64,000 nucleotides of DNA, taken from assembly GCA_030248135.1 (NCBI GenBank), contig JASANC010001689.1, forward strand, positions 21,286-85,285. The letters are read 5' to 3'. The stretch's first letter is position 1; each line of letters begins with the position of its first letter. Source of the stretch: Theristus sp. LFF4_11 (taxonomy: Eukaryota; Nematoda; Chromadorea; Monhysterida; Xyalidae). The translations under genes and the position numbers were made by a program. Positions 44,315-57,272 of this stretch are shown here, piece after piece. A model generated the notes under the pieces. That model saw nothing but the letters and a program-made list of their open reading frames with translations. It had not been told where the DNA came from and ran no database searches.

Positions 44315-46621
44315 ATTGATTTGTAAAAACATTGTTGAGAGGTTTATTTTCATTTTCATTGTTATGAAATGTCGAAACCACGTTTCCACTGAAGTTGACG
44401 GAAGCAAAAACACGGATTAATTTACCATCCACTCCTTCACAAGCGTTTTACAGTTTTTGTGAGTTTCACGACCCAATTGAAGCCGTTGAGCCAATGGAAC
44501 TGCAGTTTCGACACATAATTTGAAATGTCAGTCTTCGTCGTTTTGTCACATACGGTTATTTTTTCAAAATTATGCTTTTGTGCAAGTCATCCAGGAATGC
44601 ATCATTCATCTATCAAAAAATCTCCCCGGTGACCGAAAAGCAGCTTTAGATTTTTTGCAATAATTTTTGGAAATGGCAGAAAATGCAATAATTGTTACTT
44701 TTATATCTTTCGATTGTTGCATAAAGTTCCAGGTTCCTGTCAAACCGGTCCTTGTGTGTCCAATCAGCTGTTTGAAGTTTTGGAGCACGAGCACTGGATT
44801 GGCCATGCAAACGCAGTGCAGCAAACCATCTTACTAGCCCCGTGTTGGCCAATCAGCAGTCGTGTTTGACTGTCGTATTCCAGATTCACCAGTTGTTCAA
44901 AATTTTTACGTGAACTGTGTATGAATTTCTAGTCAATAAAAAAACAATTCACACACCCCGTTTGTCGGTCCCTAAAACATCAGTCTCCCATGTGCACAGC
45001 ACGATCGATAAAAACACACACGCACACAAAGAACAGTAAAAGCAACCAGCGAAAGATCTCTCACCTGAGATCAACTCAGCAAAAGACGTGTCCCATTATT
45101 GATCGACCAGAGTTCAACAGACACAACCGATGGCGTAAATGCGTTGTAAGCCGCAAGTGCAACCCATCCAGCGCATAACCCTGAATGTGACATTGCGCAG
45201 TTCGATCCATCCCACTCTAAAACGATTTCTCCCAATTGTTTTTCACATTGCATTCTGGATAAAGGGCGCGGCTTCACCTGGTCTCGGTGCGAATTTTGCT
45301 TGATCACGATTGACAGAACTGGTACGCACTGACGTTGGTCTGTATTTCGCACAGAATGATCTTTGCTGATGACCTCGAAAGCTAACCGAATGCTGCCATG
45401 AGATCGTGTCAAGACACAATCCGATAGAAACCGCACGTCATGGGAACTGCAATTTGCCGTGTCGTGGTTGTCTCCTCATTTCCGCAGGACTACACAAGAA
45501 AAAATACGGTTGATCTTATGCCAAATTTGTAAGACATCAATTAATCAATAGAGCCCGAATCAACCATGGAGGGAAACCGTTTTTATTCTTTTTGTTTAGC
45601 ACGTGTTACGGAAAACAGAACAAAAAAACACAACAGCGGTCAACAGGCAAGAAAAAAGCATCGAAACACTTACGTTCGATGTTATTGATTATAACCAAAT
45701 CAAAACAACCAAATGTGAGTGGCTAAATCTTACGAATGAATGGCTGCATGGTTGGCGCAGCATGAATAGCCAATCAACAGGCTATATTTGGTTTTCAATG
45801 CAGAAAAGGCGCATCGCAACTTGACTGCAAGAACAGAATCAATCAATTTTCTCTTTCAATCTCCGTCGTATCATAACACAGCGATTAACCAGCCAAAAAA
45901 CTACAAAGGCGATGGGACTGAATTTATGGAAATCAACAATCCATATTTTTTTCGATCAGCAAAACAAAAAAAAACGAGAAACAACAAAATTTCATGTTTA
46001 AAATAAAAAAACGTGGCAGTGTATGTTACAAAATGAGTTAACTGATAAAAATGCGCAAGTGGAAAATGTTTTCGAATTCAAATTGCTTTAATGGAATGAC
46101 GGTATCGTAAAAATGATATGTAAACAAAAAAAAATGCAAACATGAGCCTGCGCACGTTCATTTAGCCTCGGTTTCACGCCATACTTTACACCAGCACCAA
46201 TATTCAAAAGACGCGACACAACAAAGAGCATAAAACAAAGAATCGAACGTCAAAAACGAAAAAACTTACCTTGAACCACAGAATAGCTCGCCACGAAAAA
46301 AACAATAAAAGCAAGATGGTGGATACAGACAAATGCACAAAGAACCAAATTCCACAACAAATTCGATGAAAAAGTATGATCAATACAACGCAAAACAAAA
46401 CGTGACTGAATCAATCACTCATTTTGTTTTCTTTCAACAGCGAAAAGTCCATTGGGCCACGCGTGCGCTTTTCACCGGCTGAAAAAAGCGGTAGAGCAAA
46501 TTAAAACCGAGAAAAAAATTTTGCCGTCCGCCGAAAGTGCAACGAACAGAAATCAACCAGCAACCAACGCCAGTTTGATTTCAAAAACAACGCCAGTCTG
46601 ATTTCGTCGATCGTCAGTCAA
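44315..46621. other. Intergenic, glutaminase to SLBP
   Basis: Convergent 3' flanks of two genes. A 121-codon minus-strand frame (45436-45071) with an acceptor-like TTGCAG at its 5' side, and a hydrophobic frame at 46398-46204 ending at a GTAAGT, are the only coding-like traces. They do not join in frame with a start codon. CCAATCAG-type words occur at about 44760, 44848 and 45770. Confidence 0.4.
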
Positions 46622-49600
46622 TCAACCGCCGCCATGATATATCGTGCCCTCATGGCGTGGCCGAGACAACACTACCAGAGCCAACACTGTTCAAACACCA
46701 ACGAACGACAAACAAAACCAAAGAAGAAGAATAGTACAAAGCGGCGCGAAACGCTCGCCGACGCTCCCACCTTCGAGCGTGTCCTCGTCGTCGTGCGCCG
46801 GCGCGTTCTTGATGATGCTCTTCAGCGTCGACTCGCCGTCCGACGCGAACGCACGACGACTGTCGAGATCGTAGTGGCCGAGCAGTGACGCGAGGTCGTT
46901 CGGGTCTGCGACAAATTGGAAGCAAGTGTGTGGAGTTTTGATGAGCTGTGCTTGTGCAACACTTGTTTGTGACGTACTGGTGCAACCGACAAAATCAGTT
47001 GCGTTTGTATTTGTGGAGTGTGGAGCAGTACCGGTGATGACTGTTGGGGCCGGGGTGTGGTGGTGGACTGATAGCCTCCCAGTACCCAGCCGCGGTGGTG
47101 TCATTTTTTTGTGGAGAGCAGGTCCTGGGGGTAAGGAGACAACCCCCTCGCAACGGTCGTGTACAAGGCCCGGAGGCTGGCGCACGGAATAACAACCAAC
47201 CACTGTGCACTTTCGTCTTTGCACAATACCGCGCTCCATGAAATACAACCGCACAATAGCAGATGGCACCGGACAGAGAAGTTTATCCGAATTCCAAATT
47301 TCCATCTCTCGTTCACTCCGTGCAACGCATCCAACCCAACGAATCATTGAAAGGGGATTTAGCAATCAGTTTTTTGTGCGTACGCACGGACACGACACTT
47401 GCAAAATGGCCACGCGATTTAGAAATCGTGTCGTGTGTGCTATCTTAATGCATTACGGACACAATCAGCTTACGCACGGGATTTAGAGCGACGTCTGTGC
47501 GTACGAACAAAAAAAACTAAATGGTGTTTTCGCCTTCAGCACACCCGAGAGCAGTTTCTTCGACGGCGGCGCCAGCAAGTTCTCCGTGCTAGCCGCGTGC
47601 TCGTCACTCTGCTCGGTCGTCGTACTGCAGAAGGACGTGTTCAGACTGCTGCTCAGTTCGCTCGTCGAGTCGCCCGCCCAAATGTGGATCGCCTTGCGCC
47701 ATTGGCGAACCTGCGCAAAGAGAAACACAACGCGTTTTGTTGATGAACGAACAGTCAGTTTCATTCTGCAGTGCGCGTCATAATACCGACAAACAGTGCC
47801 CGCCCGCGCGCGCAACTGCTGCGGTGTACCACGCGTGTACCGTGGTCTGCAGCGGCGGAGCCAGTCTTATGATGTTGGCCAGGCCGAAATGCAGAGAACC
47901 ATCATGCAAATTGGTTGATTATAAAAGGATAGTAAGTCCATTAGTGTTACACCACTGAGCGCCTAGTTAAATTCACGAGACAATTTGCTCACACTCACAT
48001 CAAACTGAAGAGCAGACATCAATGAACCAGTTTCGATGAAAAAAACCAAACTGCAGTGTTTCATAATTCCATCCGGGCTGACCGCAGATCAATTGAATCG
48101 GAAAGACTGACTGAGCACGGAATCTTACTTGCGTGTCCCAGGAGCGGCGTGGGTAGTTGATCCATTTGTTCGGCGTCCTCGGGTGAACGCCTTTCACACG
48201 ATCATCTCTGAATACAAAACAAGCAATTTGTGGGTGTCTGTTTGATCTACGCTGAAACTGGTGCCTCCCATTTTCTTCACTAAAAACCATACGTTATCGA
48301 CCGAGTTTTTTTGCATTTCCGCAGATGAGCAACGCAAAAAAGAGGGACAAGGCGAACTTTAACGAACGAAATCTAGAACACGAAAACTGGCTATGCTTTA
48401 CAAAACGGCAACTTCTTTTGGACAATGGCAATGTTTTTTGCGCAGTCAACCAGAACCAAAACCAAATGGGGTTGCGCGTGCAAATCAGATTTCAAAGAAC
48501 AATCGAGAGCAGTGCAACGCACTTTCGGACTTCGTTGATGTAGCGCCTGTAGGCGTCCGTGTCGTATCCCTTGTGGATCTCCTTCGTGCGTCTCTTGATC
48601 GTGTCTTGATCGAACACCCAGCCCAATTTCGGATCGACCTTGTCACCAGCAAACTCTTGCATCGGTGGTTTCGCTTTGCTGCAACCGATTTCAAGTGGCA
48701 GTGTTGGTTAACGACATAAGCGCGTAGTAGATTACGAATAATCTGTTGAACGATGATCCTCCATCTCTATTATCGCAACTTTCCTTCGCAAGTGTTTGTG
48801 TTTCTTTGTTTTTGTGGTTGTTGGGATTTTTAGCCGATGTTTTTAGCCAGCGCTAACCCAGAGAAGCGTACAGAACGCCATTGAGTAGGGCGCCCATCGA
48901 GTTTTCTCTGTCATTCAGTGCCTATACACCGCTCGGCGGGGCTCGATCCCCCGAGCGCACAGACTGTAGTCTAACGCACTACCACCAGGCCACGAGCGGT
49001 GACACGGTTGTACGTCTCAATTGTGGTGACACAATGACACAAACACACTGGCAAACTCACACGCTGGCACGCGCGTGCTGTGGCGCCGAGTGCAACAACA
49101 GCAATATCGGACGATTGATATCACGAGTGGAGAAAGTCGAAAGGTCTCCATCTTCAAAGAGCATTAACGACTTTTATTTGAAAAAAGGAAGACCCTGGGG
49201 AGACCGTACCGATGTTTCTTCGGGCGATCTTTATGGCCAGACCCTGTAACGCTGCCGGGTGTGCGCGGGGTGGCGCAACGGTCGCTCTGACGCGAGTCCG
49301 CGCGCATCCGCTTCGATGGTGAAACTGAAATAATCTCACCTTTTCAGTTAAGTTTTCGCGAGAAACACAGGAAAAACCTCGGTTTTCACTAAATTTTTCA
49401 ATTATTCTAATTCCGTCGCGAAGTCACACACACACAGAAAGCAACAGTTGACGCATCTTAAAAACTGAGTGTTCGTTATCAAATGGAAAAAAGACAAAAA
49501 GCAAAATGTGCAGTCAAAATTTCAAAAAAAATAGATATTTTTTTCCACCAGCGAATGAGTTCGGTGTGCGGGCCAGTTCGGCAGCGGCTCGTTTGCGCGG

Positions 49601-52600
49601 CGACCGCCGCAACAGCGACACTGCTTGTTGCTCGTTTCGTGTCTCAATCGGCGACGACGTCGGCTGCTCGGGCGCTCGGAGTTGCTCGCCAGCTGGCGGT
49701 GGCGTGCTCGTCAATTCGTCGCGGCACTCCATTTTTGGCGACTTTTGCTTCATGGTGGCGGCATCGTCGATGTTGTCGGCCGGGGTTGCTTGCGAACTGG
49801 GAAGGCTTTTGAAGTGAACGGAAAAGGAACACAATGTTTGGAGAGAAGAGAAAAAAGGAGAGAAGTGAGGAAAGAACCACAAAATGCACAACCGCCCGCA
49901 GTCCATTGAAGACTGCGTTTCAGTAACTGCGTGGGCGCGAAATACGAAAGTCGGTCTTGTTTGTGCTCGTAACCATTCGAAATGAACCACTATACCGGAT
50001 TGCAGCACGCTCACTCAGCCAATCAGCAAGTAGCTCCCAAAAAAAGCGTCAATCAGCAAACCGTGATCGAGTGACTCGCTCCAGTGACCTGGTCGGCTGC
50101 GACTGTTTACGAGCGGCACGCTGATTGGCTGCCGATGGCGGCGGTCGCTCGTGCTTCATTTCATCGTCACCACTCTGATTGGTCGTCGGCTCTCGTTTCA
50201 CGACGGCCAATGGTGACTCGGAGAACGACGACTCGACTAGTTCAGCCCAACTGAGATTCTCGAGGGCGCTGCTGTCGCTGGCGTCGTCGTTCAGACCAAG
50301 CAACGACGACACGACGTCGTCCTTGAGGACGGAGGCCAGCTGACGATGTTTGACGGGCGACACGCTGCAGAGTGACAAGAAACGCGGTTGATTGATTGAT
50401 GGATTTTATGCGACACATTGTAAGTGTCAGGCATATGCACAAGGAAAACCAGTTTCCAAACCAGCAACGCCGGGCACACACAGCCATCAAGGTGGTGGTG
50501 TTGGTTGCTTTGTGTTTTTTTGGTACGGTTTTTGATTGGGAGTCGATGTACACTGATCTGAGGAGCAGTGGACACACGTGAATGACACGTGCACTCGCGA
50601 GTGGCACATTTCCTGGAGGAGCATTTGCTTGTTCGCAGCTGACATGCGCTGATCGGCTGGTTGGCTGCACTGATCAACTGATCATCGCCAATGATTTACA
50701 GTTCCGACTGTATTCATATGGAAATAGAAAACGTGAACGTATCAGAATTTCCAGCTTCAGAATATTGCTCTGGATTTTGCCAAAACACACAATTGAGCAG
50801 GAAACGCTGAACAAAACCTGTTCTTGTCGGTTTTGTGACCAATAATCAAAAGTGTTGCTTTTCTCGCACAATTGAGTGGTTGATTCGACGACCAAAAATT
50901 CAGATTTTCTATTGGTAAGAAAACCGATTTTTTATTCTTGGCTTGAAAAGAAACCGGTTTCTTTTCCGTGCCATCTTTAGTTTGCACCAGTGCACCACCC
51001 ACCAGTATCTAAAGCTGAAACAACGACTACGTGAGGCAATCAACTGATGTTGCTCACACGGCTCTCTTCTGAACACCGCAACACAATCCACAAACACACG
51101 TTTTCTTCTTCGGCGACGTCTTTTTCAGAGTCTCTTTCTTGACCACAACGCCACCGGGTGCCGCCTCTCTTCGTCGCGATTTGCGCTCGACCGGCGCTGA
51201 GGAGGGACTCTTTGCGCCGACGATTGTCGCCCACGACGTCGTCGCAGTCACGGCGGTCGGATGCTGCAAAAACGGAATGCGAATGAAGTGAGCACACACA
51301 TTTTTTGAATGGCTACTGCTTGAATGACTGACAAAAAACGCCACCACAGCAGGGTCTTCACCCGTGTAACATTTCACTTGACATACAAACACAACAACGG
51401 CAACGGAAACATAAGTAAGGTTGAGCCTATAGGAATAACACCCAACTCTTAAACCCCCCCCCCCCCAAGGTATCCACATAAAAAGTAGTGTCAAACTTTC
51501 AGTGTTTTGTGTGTTCACAATAAGAATGGAAAACCATCATGATAGAAAATGGTACGACGAACGAACATTTCTGCTGTCTTCTGGAGACGGCCCAGCTGCA
51601 GCGGTATCGCCGTTGCCGCGGTTGTTCGCTCTTGAGTGCGTTCGTTTGTGCGACTTTCGTGGACTGGTTGGTGCCATAATTGTCTTTTCTTTCTGCCGTT
51701 ATTGTAGATTTTTATTTTACAATTGAGCTGAGCGGATAAAATTTTGCGAAAATGAATAAATAATGTTCACACGAGAAGACGTCAGCAAGCACACCGCACC
51801 ACTGAGGCGAAGTGAATGGACATCGGACGGCGATGCTAGAATTTCAGTTTGAACAAACTGGTTGTTTTGATTTTATTTTTTTTAATTTTTAATCAAATTT
51901 TTAACCAAATTAGGGAAAAATTATTCGAATTTTTGTTTTTTTTAATTTGGTTTTTGTTCTGCAGCTATGCTCTGCTCGCTAGCGGCTAGCCCTACCCCCT
52001 AGCTCCTCTTTGACTCACAAAATCTTTTTTTTTGCAAAAACTCACTGTTTAGTTTTTATCAAATTTTTGCTTATTTGTTTAGCTTCGATTTCGTAACTTT
52101 GTTTTGTTTCATTTCGATTTCCCTTCTTGGTTGCGTGTGTAACGTTCATTCATTCTTTCTTTCTTTTTGATTTTTTGTTTGGTTTTTTGGTTTTTTTGCG
52201 TTCCCTGAACGCATTCAAAATGTAAACCTGATGATCTTGAGGCGCTACGATAGAGAGCAAGTACGGTACTTTTGGTTGCATGGGTTTAAAAAATGTGCAC
52301 TGACTCTGTCCACTCACACCGCACGCTCATATGTACCATGGATGCAATTTCTTCAAAAAAACATTGTACCTATCTACCTTTTGCAAACTCCCGATCCCAT
52401 CCCAATCATTTGTTGCAACTTCTCACTGCCCTTACCGGGGAACGTCTAGCTAGCAGCATGTATGTATTTAGCAGCTGGTCTAGCAGCAATCATAACAATT
52501 TTAAAAGAACGTGACCTTAATCATGGTTGTTTCGTGAGCACGTGCACTTGAACGACTGTTCTTTTGCCGAATAAGCGTTATTTTTAGAAATAACAAAAGA

Positions 52601-54744
52601 AACTGCAACAACAAAAAGTTCCAACACCATCATAAACTTTGCTTGTTTATCACAAAATGCACAACCGCGGTTTTCTTTGTTTTTTGTTGACAAAACGCGA
52701 GAATAAACAATCAACAATGTATAATACATGGAGATTGGAGATTCAAATCATACCACCACGCAATTTGAGGAACACAATATGTATGTTGATATTGATTGGT
52801 TGATTGGTCAAAAAACACATATTGACTGACATAGCATGGTGTTTGATTCACAAACAAAACAAGAATAGAAAATGGCCACAACTAAAATCGAGTCACTGAA
52901 AAAAAAATTTAATACCACAATCACGCCCTGGTTTTCAGGGCTCCTCTGTCCTCGATGGCGATTGTATTTGTGACCGTTTTTATTGTTTTTGTTCTCCAAA
53001 TTAAACAACAACTACATTACCGCCCAAATACTTATTAGACAGAAAGAAACGAAAAAGAACGAATGCTGCCAAAAACTAGTTTTCCATCCCATATATGAAA
53101 CAGAAAGTCACAAACATTAGCACAGCATTCTGTGTATGTCGAACAGCCGTTTTTGTTTGGTGTCAAAAATGAAAGGAGAATTCACAATCACGATTCATCA
53201 TTTCTTGTCGAAATTTTATGTGGTTGATGTTTTTTGAGTTTTCAAAAGAAAACCACAATTCCGTTTGCATTCTGAGCGTTCCTGAAAAACGTGTATTTTT
53301 AGTTTTGTTCGTTTTGAAAACATGGAGAACCATGGAAATAAAAATCACATGTTTATACCAAAAAGTGTATTTTTGACGACATTTTAATTGTACAGTGTGG
53401 TTGAATAAATAAGGCAGTCCTTGCCTTGTTTTCTTCATCAAGGCGGGATCAGTCGCAAACTAGGAGTTGTCTTTTTCAAAAAATGCCATGATGCCGAGAT
53501 ATTTGCCAATCGTGTGTGCAATGGACAAAAAAACACGAACAAGTTGGTCAATATAAAAGACTTGATCAATTTGATAACCATTGACTTTCTGAAAGCCTTT
53601 TTCTTTCGTTCAAATTTCGCGCGTTACTCGCGCCCTGTAAATGCTGCTATATTTAACTCACTTGAAAATGTCGCTCAGATCGTCAGAGCCTATTGATTCG
53701 TCAGAGTCCGCGTCATGCTGCTGGTACTTGTGCACGGACGTTTGTTCACCGTTTTGACGTTTCTCCCTGGAAAATGCAGGTGACTGCATTCGGAAGTCCA
53801 TTCGAGATATTGAACTTGAATTTACGTTTGGCCTGGCATACATATATGTAGCTCTCAAATGTGTCGTGTTTAAATGACGTCATGTGCTTCAAAACATGCG
53901 TTTCTCCTACACAAACCTAACTTTTAGTTTTTGATGGATTCTGTCACATTAAAAAAACTACCAAACTAAAATTCTCGAGCATGGGCATCATAAACGAGCA
54001 TTTAGAAATGAAATACCGTATTACCCCAATAAACCCCCATGGGGGATTAATACGTCAGCGACTTTTAGGGGTGGGGGTTTATTGGTGGGGGGATTATTGG
54101 TGGGGGGTTTATTTACAAAAAATTCTAGGGGTGGGGGTTTGTTGAAAAATGGCAAAAATACCTTGCATGGCAGGCAAGAAAGTCGCAGAAACTTCTACTT
54201 TTCACAGAGATTTCCTTTTGTAACAGCCTTTTGTAATGAATTTACCATTAACTCATCCCTTTGGGGCCTTTGGTAGCACAATTTCACCAATGTCACTGCA
54301 TTCAGCCACTGAATTCGCTGGGTATGTGTTTCAAACAGGTTTCCAATTAACCCCCATGGGGATTATTTGTGGGGGGGGGATTATTCGGAAACTGGTCGGG
54401 GGGGGGGGTGGGGTTTATTGGTGGGGGGGGGGATTAATGGTGGGGGGAGGGGGGGGGTTTAATGGGGGTAATACGGTAACGTCATTTTGGTCCGACACAT
54501 TTGAATAAATACACAATATCTACAAAAAATGGTTTTTTAAAACCTTTTTTCTGGCGGTTTCTGCTGGGCTTCCACTGCGGCTTATGCTTGCTGATAAAAA
54601 AAAACAAAAAGAAAATTCAAAACATTTGTACTTTAGTACCTTCTATGAAAACTCGCAACAGGTTTCGCCAAGCACATCTGCAGTAGCACGGTGAGAAAGA
54701 GAAATACTGCGATTGCTTTGCGGCTTCGGAGCCATCGGGCGCAT
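46622..54744 (-). CDS. Histone RNA hairpin-binding protein (SLBP)
   Basis: Binds the 3' stem-loop of replication-dependent histone mRNAs for processing and translation. Minus-strand exons, firm: 51263-51100, 50364-50089, 49805-49549, 48673-48523, 48207-48129, 47710-47545, 46905-46771. Probable: 53783-53662 and 51630-51567. Tentative: first exon 54744-54676 ([11 protein letters not shown]) and last exon 46686-46622. All join in frame. The RNA-binding domain spans three exons: [66 protein letters not shown] carries the Thr phosphorylated in other SLBPs. The family YSRRSWD is YPRRSWD here. The long N-terminus is acidic, Ser-rich and Lys-rich, as usual for regulated SLBPs, with SPR and TPN sites suitable for cyclin-dependent kinases. 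Introns carry a SINE and a nested MITE. Confidence 0.88.
48818..49001 (-). mobile_element. tRNA-derived SINE, full-length copy
   Basis: Reads on the minus strand from a 75-base tRNA-like head (49001-48927). The head has an 8-9 bp acceptor-like stem CACCGCTCG/CGAGCGGTG, a box-A-like TGGCCTGGTGG and a box-B-like GATCGAGCCCC. A body follows, ending ...CTAAAAATCCC and AACAACCAC. The body recurs at 63530-63618, where the tail is a long (AAC)n. The anticodon region is not well paired, so it is not a functional tRNA. It lies in an SLBP intron. Confidence 0.7.
49260..49325 (+). repeat. tRNA-like box A fragment
   Basis: GGGGTGGCGCAACGGTCGCTCTGACGCGA resembles in its first half a tRNA D-arm with internal box A (TGGCGCAACGGT). 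No good box B, T-stem or acceptor stem is seen. It is probably a SINE or tRNA pseudogene piece in an SLBP intron. Confidence 0.3.
53856..54503. mobile_element. CAAATGTGTCG-ended element, interrupted by a MITE
   Basis: Inverted ends CAAATGTGTCG and CGACACATTTG enclose AAATGACGTCATGTG at the left and ACGTCATTTTGG at the right. The 461-bp CCGTATTACCCC MITE (54016-54476) sits inside. Without it the element aligns along its length with 59346-59552. It lies in an SLBP intron. Confidence 0.7.
54016..54476 (-). mobile_element. MITE, CCGTATTACCCC family, copy 2
   Basis: 461 bp flanked by TA (54014-54015 and 54477-54478), in reverse orientation to 35921-36361. The outer part is G-rich with GGTGGGGGTTTATTG units. 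The core includes TTGCATGGCAGGCAAGAAAG. It is inserted in another element whose uninterrupted relative is at 59346-59552. Confidence 0.85.
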
Positions 54745-56778
54745 TCGCCGGTTGGGAGCATGGGTATCTCGAGTGTTTCTGGACAGTTTATTCTGCACAA
54801 GCTGTTGTCTTTTCCTTTTTGTTTGTGGCGTAAATCGGCGGTTGAAGTTGTACAACGATAAAAAATGATCTCGCTTCACTCTAGTGGACAGCTAGCCTTT
54901 TTTTCAAATGAATTCAAAATCCGGTTGTCGCAATGTTAAACGATTTGATGAAAACTGTTGCTGCTTTGATGTTATTCGCTGTGCATATGATGATCACGGA
55001 ATTTTAGGTCGTCGGTTGGGGGTACTAGAACGTCCCAGACGTCTTTCTGTTGTTGAATTTCGTGAATCGGTCCGGATGTGAAATCTAAAAGAGAACTATC
55101 TTTTTAAACACATTTAGACGTGAGAATTCAAAGAGAAAAACTTCATTCTCCAGTCACAACGACATCCATGGTGGTATGCCATATTGTGTTTTATGTCGAC
55201 TCGAACCGCAAGTGCTACTGAAATGAACAAAGGGCCTGAAGCAAGAAAAGACAAGTCAGTACTTTTCTTTAGTTTCAACCAATAATCCTTTTGCAAAAAA
55301 ATACGGTTGAATTGAACGAGAGACGGTACAGCGTGTACCGTATTACAGGCGCGCAGAAAGAAAAAAGATGATACACAAGAAAAAAATGGCAAAAAAATAA
55401 GGCAGCAGATAACGAGTTATCCCTGGAAATATGGTGGAAATTTCTGCGAAAACTATTGACCGTAAAACAGTTTTTTCTGCTGACGTTTGTCGGTATAAAT
55501 AGGTTTGTCGGCTTGCTGAAGTTTTTGTTTACAAACCAGCACCAATCGGTCTGGCAAAGCACAGCGAAGCCTGGGACCACCAGGAACGAAATCAAAATCG
55601 TGATAAATGTTTGAGGGGCGGAACATTTTTGTTAAGCAAACTGGCTTGACACGGTGGTGACAATAAAAGTCTTTTTTGAGCAACACCAGGCAAAAGCAGA
55701 GTGGTCTTTTGTGATCATAATACGAATATGAAGCCCGGTGTGTTATGTTTTATTGATACAATTAACCCAAGTGGCAACCAATAATGGCAAAAGTACTGGA
55801 ACGTTTTTGGGAACATTGTTGGGAACAAGGAACAACATTTTGCTCAAGCTGTGCTCAATCAATTTCCTTATTAATTTCATGTTAAAATCCATTGAAAAAT
55901 TCATTATGCCGAAATCCATTTCAAAAGTTTAAAAATGACAGAAAAAGCCGAGCAATTTTGAATGGATTTTGGCATTTTTAGCGTAAATGTACACTGCACA
56001 TCAGACAAAGCCAATGAAAAATTAGATCTCCATTTGGAATGTTACCGTTGAAATGAATGATAATGAAATAAATAATGTCAACCGGCAAGGTAACATTATA
56101 AAATCTATCTGAACCTGAACTGACCGAAGCATAACCATAAATTTTTTCCAGTCTAATTAACGAATAAGGTTTCATGGTAGCAAGACTCTTGTTTTTAATT
56201 AGAATTGACGTGACACGTGAAAAAGTATGTTTGGTTTGAATTTTCGGTTTTGAATAGTTTTCTGATTTATGTTTCTTGAACCGTTCCACTCGCTCAGAAT
56301 TTTCACCTTCAACCGTCCCGTAACCAATTCTCAAAAACAACAAAACGGTATCCACCGTTTATTCAGTCTATTCAACGAGATCTCAATTGTCGCGCAAGGC
56401 TACGGTAAGATCGTGTCAAGACTGGTCATATGGTAGATACCACATTCTGGAATATGCCCTATTTTTGACAGTCGCACTTTTAAAAAGGTCAACGCGCGCG
56501 CTGTCAGGGGTAAGGATTAGGTAAATTCTGTTTGTCACGTATGGGGGTTACTGAAGCTACTCAATTTAACACGTTGAGTGGTTGTAAACAATGGCTTCAT
56601 CAAGTCACGATTTAATAAAATCACATTCGCGAGATAACAAAATTTGCATTCAGTGACGTCTGAAGACCGATCAGACCGGATAAAACACAAATAAAATGTA
56701 ATTTTCTGCACTAGGATCTATTGATAAAAAAGTTTAATTAAGAAACTTTGAAGGTTGCAGAACAGATGTTTATATGTG

Positions 56779-57272
56779 CCGTTAAAGTCTTTCATATAAG
56801 GCGCCCTTATAAAAGTTGGAAAAACAAAAATTTTACAAAAAAAAACGGAATTTTGTGTCATGCGAAGATTAAAAACGGATGAAAGATGAAGATTCGTCGT
56901 GTTTCAAAAAAAGTTTCGTGTATCTTATCTGCCTAGATCTTGAGGGCGGAACCTTAGCTTCAACTTCGTCGTTGTCGCCGTCGTCGTCGTATGTATTTCT
57001 GTTTTTAGTGCTCATAAGTTGCGATTTGCTGTTAAAATAAGGGTTTCTTTTTTCTGTGGCTGTAACCATAATAAACGCGACGACGACGTTCCCTTTACGT
57101 CTCCAACAGTATCCGCCGCAAAAGTGACGCAGAACAAAAAAAAGCTTTATAAAGAAGTCCGACCTCATAAACTGTCGTGGAATTTTGGTCAAATCAAAAA
57201 AAATGGTTTCCCGCACTTAGCCCACTTTTGCGGGAGGTCTTATGAACGGGAGAGGTCCTTTATGCAAGTGTT
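56779..57272. mobile_element. MITE, CCGTTAAAGTCTTTCATATAAGG, degenerate copy 3
   Basis: The left end CCGTTAAAGTCTTTCATATA then AGG matches the family at 30619 and 32068. The right end (GAGAGGTCCTTTATGCAAGTGTT) is a weak complement. It is longer than the other copies and carries CGTCGTCGTCGT-like sequence inside. Probably an old or different-length member. Confidence 0.4.

Noticed and set aside
45071..45436. 121-codon minus-strand frame with several Cys
   Set aside because: An acceptor-like site precedes it, but no ATG-bearing upstream exon joins in phase and no family was recognised.
46691..47365. 224-codon minus-strand frame
   Set aside because: Only 46905-46771 is supported as an SLBP exon; the rest is intron read-through.
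48927..49001. Functional tRNA gene on the minus strand
   Set aside because: Box A and box B are present, but the anticodon arm does not pair as a tRNA and the sequence continues into a SINE body found elsewhere.
51502..51726. Plus-strand frame [15 protein letters not shown]
   Set aside because: Overlaps a minus-strand exon (51630-51567) that joins in phase with SLBP neighbours; no plus-strand partner exon.
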